Source: Acanthacorydalis orientalis (taxonomy: Eukaryota > Arthropoda > Insecta > Megaloptera > Corydalidae). From it: a DNA stretch of 64,000 nucleotides. Positions within the stretch are counted from its first letter, which is position 1; every line of letters begins with the position of its first letter. This document shows positions 62,235-64,000 of the stretch, in pieces. Under the pieces are notes generated by a model that was given only the letters and a program-made list of their open reading frames with translations, had not been told where the DNA came from and made no database searches. A program made the translations under genes and the position numbers. The stretch is from the NCBI GenBank assembly GCA_034766995.1, contig CM068317.1, positions 35,707,249 to 35,771,248 on the forward strand, given 5' to 3'.

Positions 62235-62733
62235 TAGATATAGTAAAGTTATGTAAAATAATGAGTGATATTTTGAAGATTGAAATGTATTCATAAATAT
62301 TCATTTTCAATAAAAAAGGTACCGAATTAATTTGTAGACCTAATATTGTATCGATGTATGTATGATATATATGTGTGTATGTATGTATATATATATATAT
62401 ATATATATAAAGTTGAAAAAAATCGTTTTACTTAATAATATTGTAATTTTCATTAAACCATATTACTTTTTGTAATTATACAAAGGATTACTATTTTTCA
62501 AGAATAGTTGCTACCTGATTCTAAAATAAATCACCAATGAATAAGATAAAAGGAATAAAATATTAATAAAAGAAATTATTGATTTTCTGAGACTAAGAGC
62601 AAAAAGTTTTTTCTCTTGAATTAAACTTTTTTGGATTAAAGTAAGCTAAACATTATTCTTCAAAAATAGACATTTTCAAAAGATATATATGCATGATATA
62701 CTTTGAAATGTTTTATGAGTACATTTTTTTTAT

Positions 62734-62788
<55 letters not shown>

Positions 62789-63895
62789 AAATAACACTGT
62801 TCATAACACATGTTGTGTGAAAATATTAACGGTATAAACATAAAACATTAAAAATTCATTTAAATTTAATAAATCTTTTTATGGGTTATATCAAAATTAG
62901 AAATAATTATCTCAAATTAATAAATTAATATGAACATTTAAAATAATGTTAATCTATTTTGAATAACGCTATTTAAATTTGTGTGCGTGTATATAATAAT
63001 AAATACCAAACTGAAAATATAAAATTAAATTTAAATTTAATGCATGTCATTTAAATGAATATCTATTTCGAACAATATTGCTATTGTAAGTGTGCATTGT
63101 TAATGTCAATTTTAGTCACCGATGAACTCTTGTTTATTTGCATGTTACATACGCACACTGAACACAATCAGTGATTTAATAAAAGCCAAATTGATCAATG
63201 CCCGCTTGTTTGTAACACATTTAACAGTTAATTTCAACCTATATATAGTTTATCATTCGATTAATTCTGTTCTATACTAGAAAACTCAACACGGAGAATC
63301 TAGAACGACTAAAAAATATATATTCAATATCAACTTGATGAGTTTTCCAAACATGTTTTTCCAATTCAATATAAAATATGAACATATCAAAGTATATTAC
63401 CTTGTTTTGTTGTGAACAAAACTGTGTCAAAGAATATTTTTAAATCGAAAATTGTTATATCAATTGTGATCATTTTCATTCAATGTGTGTTGAAAATATT
63501 TATTTTAAGAGTTGTATTAAAATTGTTTATATATTTTTATGAAAAAGTACAGTCATTACTATTTTATTATTAATAAATAAAAGTCTTTAAAAAACTTTTT
63601 TTTAATATTAATGTTAAATGAACAATAAAGCTCAGAACTGTTCACACGAAAATTAAAATTTATTTTCTTTTTACTATACCCAGCTAGAAATAAACACAGT
63701 TTGCCTGATAACATTATCAATAAAAAATATACACAAGAGCTTATTGTGTACATATATAGTAGTGTGTTTTATGGGCCAATAAAAAGCAGCAAATAAAATC
63801 AAATCGAGAACATAGTGAAGATAATATCTAACACGTACTTTTGAGTGGACATAGAAAGAAAAAAAAACACTTTGTGGAACTTTTATGTCATTCGT
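62235..63895. other. AT-rich spacer
   Basis: GTAT/TA tract 62356-62410 and TA tract 62739-62786. A donor-like GCTATT|GTAAGTGTG near 63087 lacks a clear exon. No supported frame. Confidence 0.45.
62739..62786. repeat. (TA)n microsatellite, 48 bp
   Basis: Pure TA run. Confidence 0.95.
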
Positions 63896-63965
63896 TCAAA
63901 GTACATAAAGTTAAGGGTTCGTCCGCCATCTTATCATGTGTAAGTGTGTCGCCTTTAAGATACTT
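63890..63965 (+). promoter_or_regulatory. Possible TSS or first exon at the right edge
   Basis: CCGCCATCTT at 63923-63932 is a YY1/pho-like (reverse AAGATGGCGG) motif often found at transcription starts. Eight bases later comes a consensus donor ATGT|GTAAGTGT (GT at 63940). GC rises here. The rest of any such gene is outside the window. Confidence 0.3.
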
Positions 63966-64000
63966 TCGCAGTATTAAAGTTAATGTCTGTAAAAAATATA

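Overview
This is an AT-rich eukaryotic nuclear window; GC is a little over one fifth by eye. Intron-type splice signals, Tc1/mariner transposase remnants, a 5'-truncated retroposon and a start-codon context rich in A before ATG all fit an animal, most likely an arthropod and perhaps an insect. The sequence does not let me name the species. Nothing in it looks bacterial, viral or organellar, and I see no tRNA, rRNA or CRISPR array. The most conspicuous feature is the number of (TA)n microsatellites: about 55 to 60 tracts, roughly one per kilobase, usually 30-70 bp and up to about 124 bp. They create most of the apparent Ile-Tyr open frames.

Only one gene is clear. At nt 2-1063 on the + strand lies the 3' part of a single-pass leucine-rich-repeat membrane protein: about five LRRs, a four-cysteine C-terminal cap, a transmembrane helix, and a Tyr-rich tail ending in a class I PDZ-type motif. 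Its 5' end runs off the window.

The rest reads as intergenic and/or long-intron DNA with small islands of higher GC. Some islands have the anatomy of exons or promoters. The best are a translation-start exon with good splice sites (9985-10109, +), a GC-rich island at 12.1-12.35 kb readable on either strand, a minus-strand mini-exon whose acceptor is fused to a donor as in recursive splicing (21355-21401), a possible 3'-terminal exon with poly(A) signals (53355-53470, +), and first-exon-like islands at 18.2-18.5, 21.8-22.15, 25.4-25.7, 44.4-44.84, 46.5-46.8, 52.2-52.6, 54.7-54.95 and 63.9 kb. Several other exon candidates at 34.2, 35.2, 42.4 and 59.4 kb are weak. I cannot prove that any of them belong to one transcript.

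The mobile fraction is small and old. A mariner 3' end lies at 48.6-48.95 kb (-). A frameshifted mariner 5' coding remnant at 61.8-62.17 kb is interrupted by a 98-bp retroposon with 13-bp target-site duplications. There are two MITE-like elements at 2.7 and 30.35 kb. Two long imperfect inverted repeats (37.18-37.41 and 45.66-45.81 kb) could be old fold-back elements or hairpin-RNA precursors. I did not find a clear novel multi-gene system. The most interesting leads are the recursive-splice-like site, the long hairpins, the LRR protein's tail and the TA-tract density.
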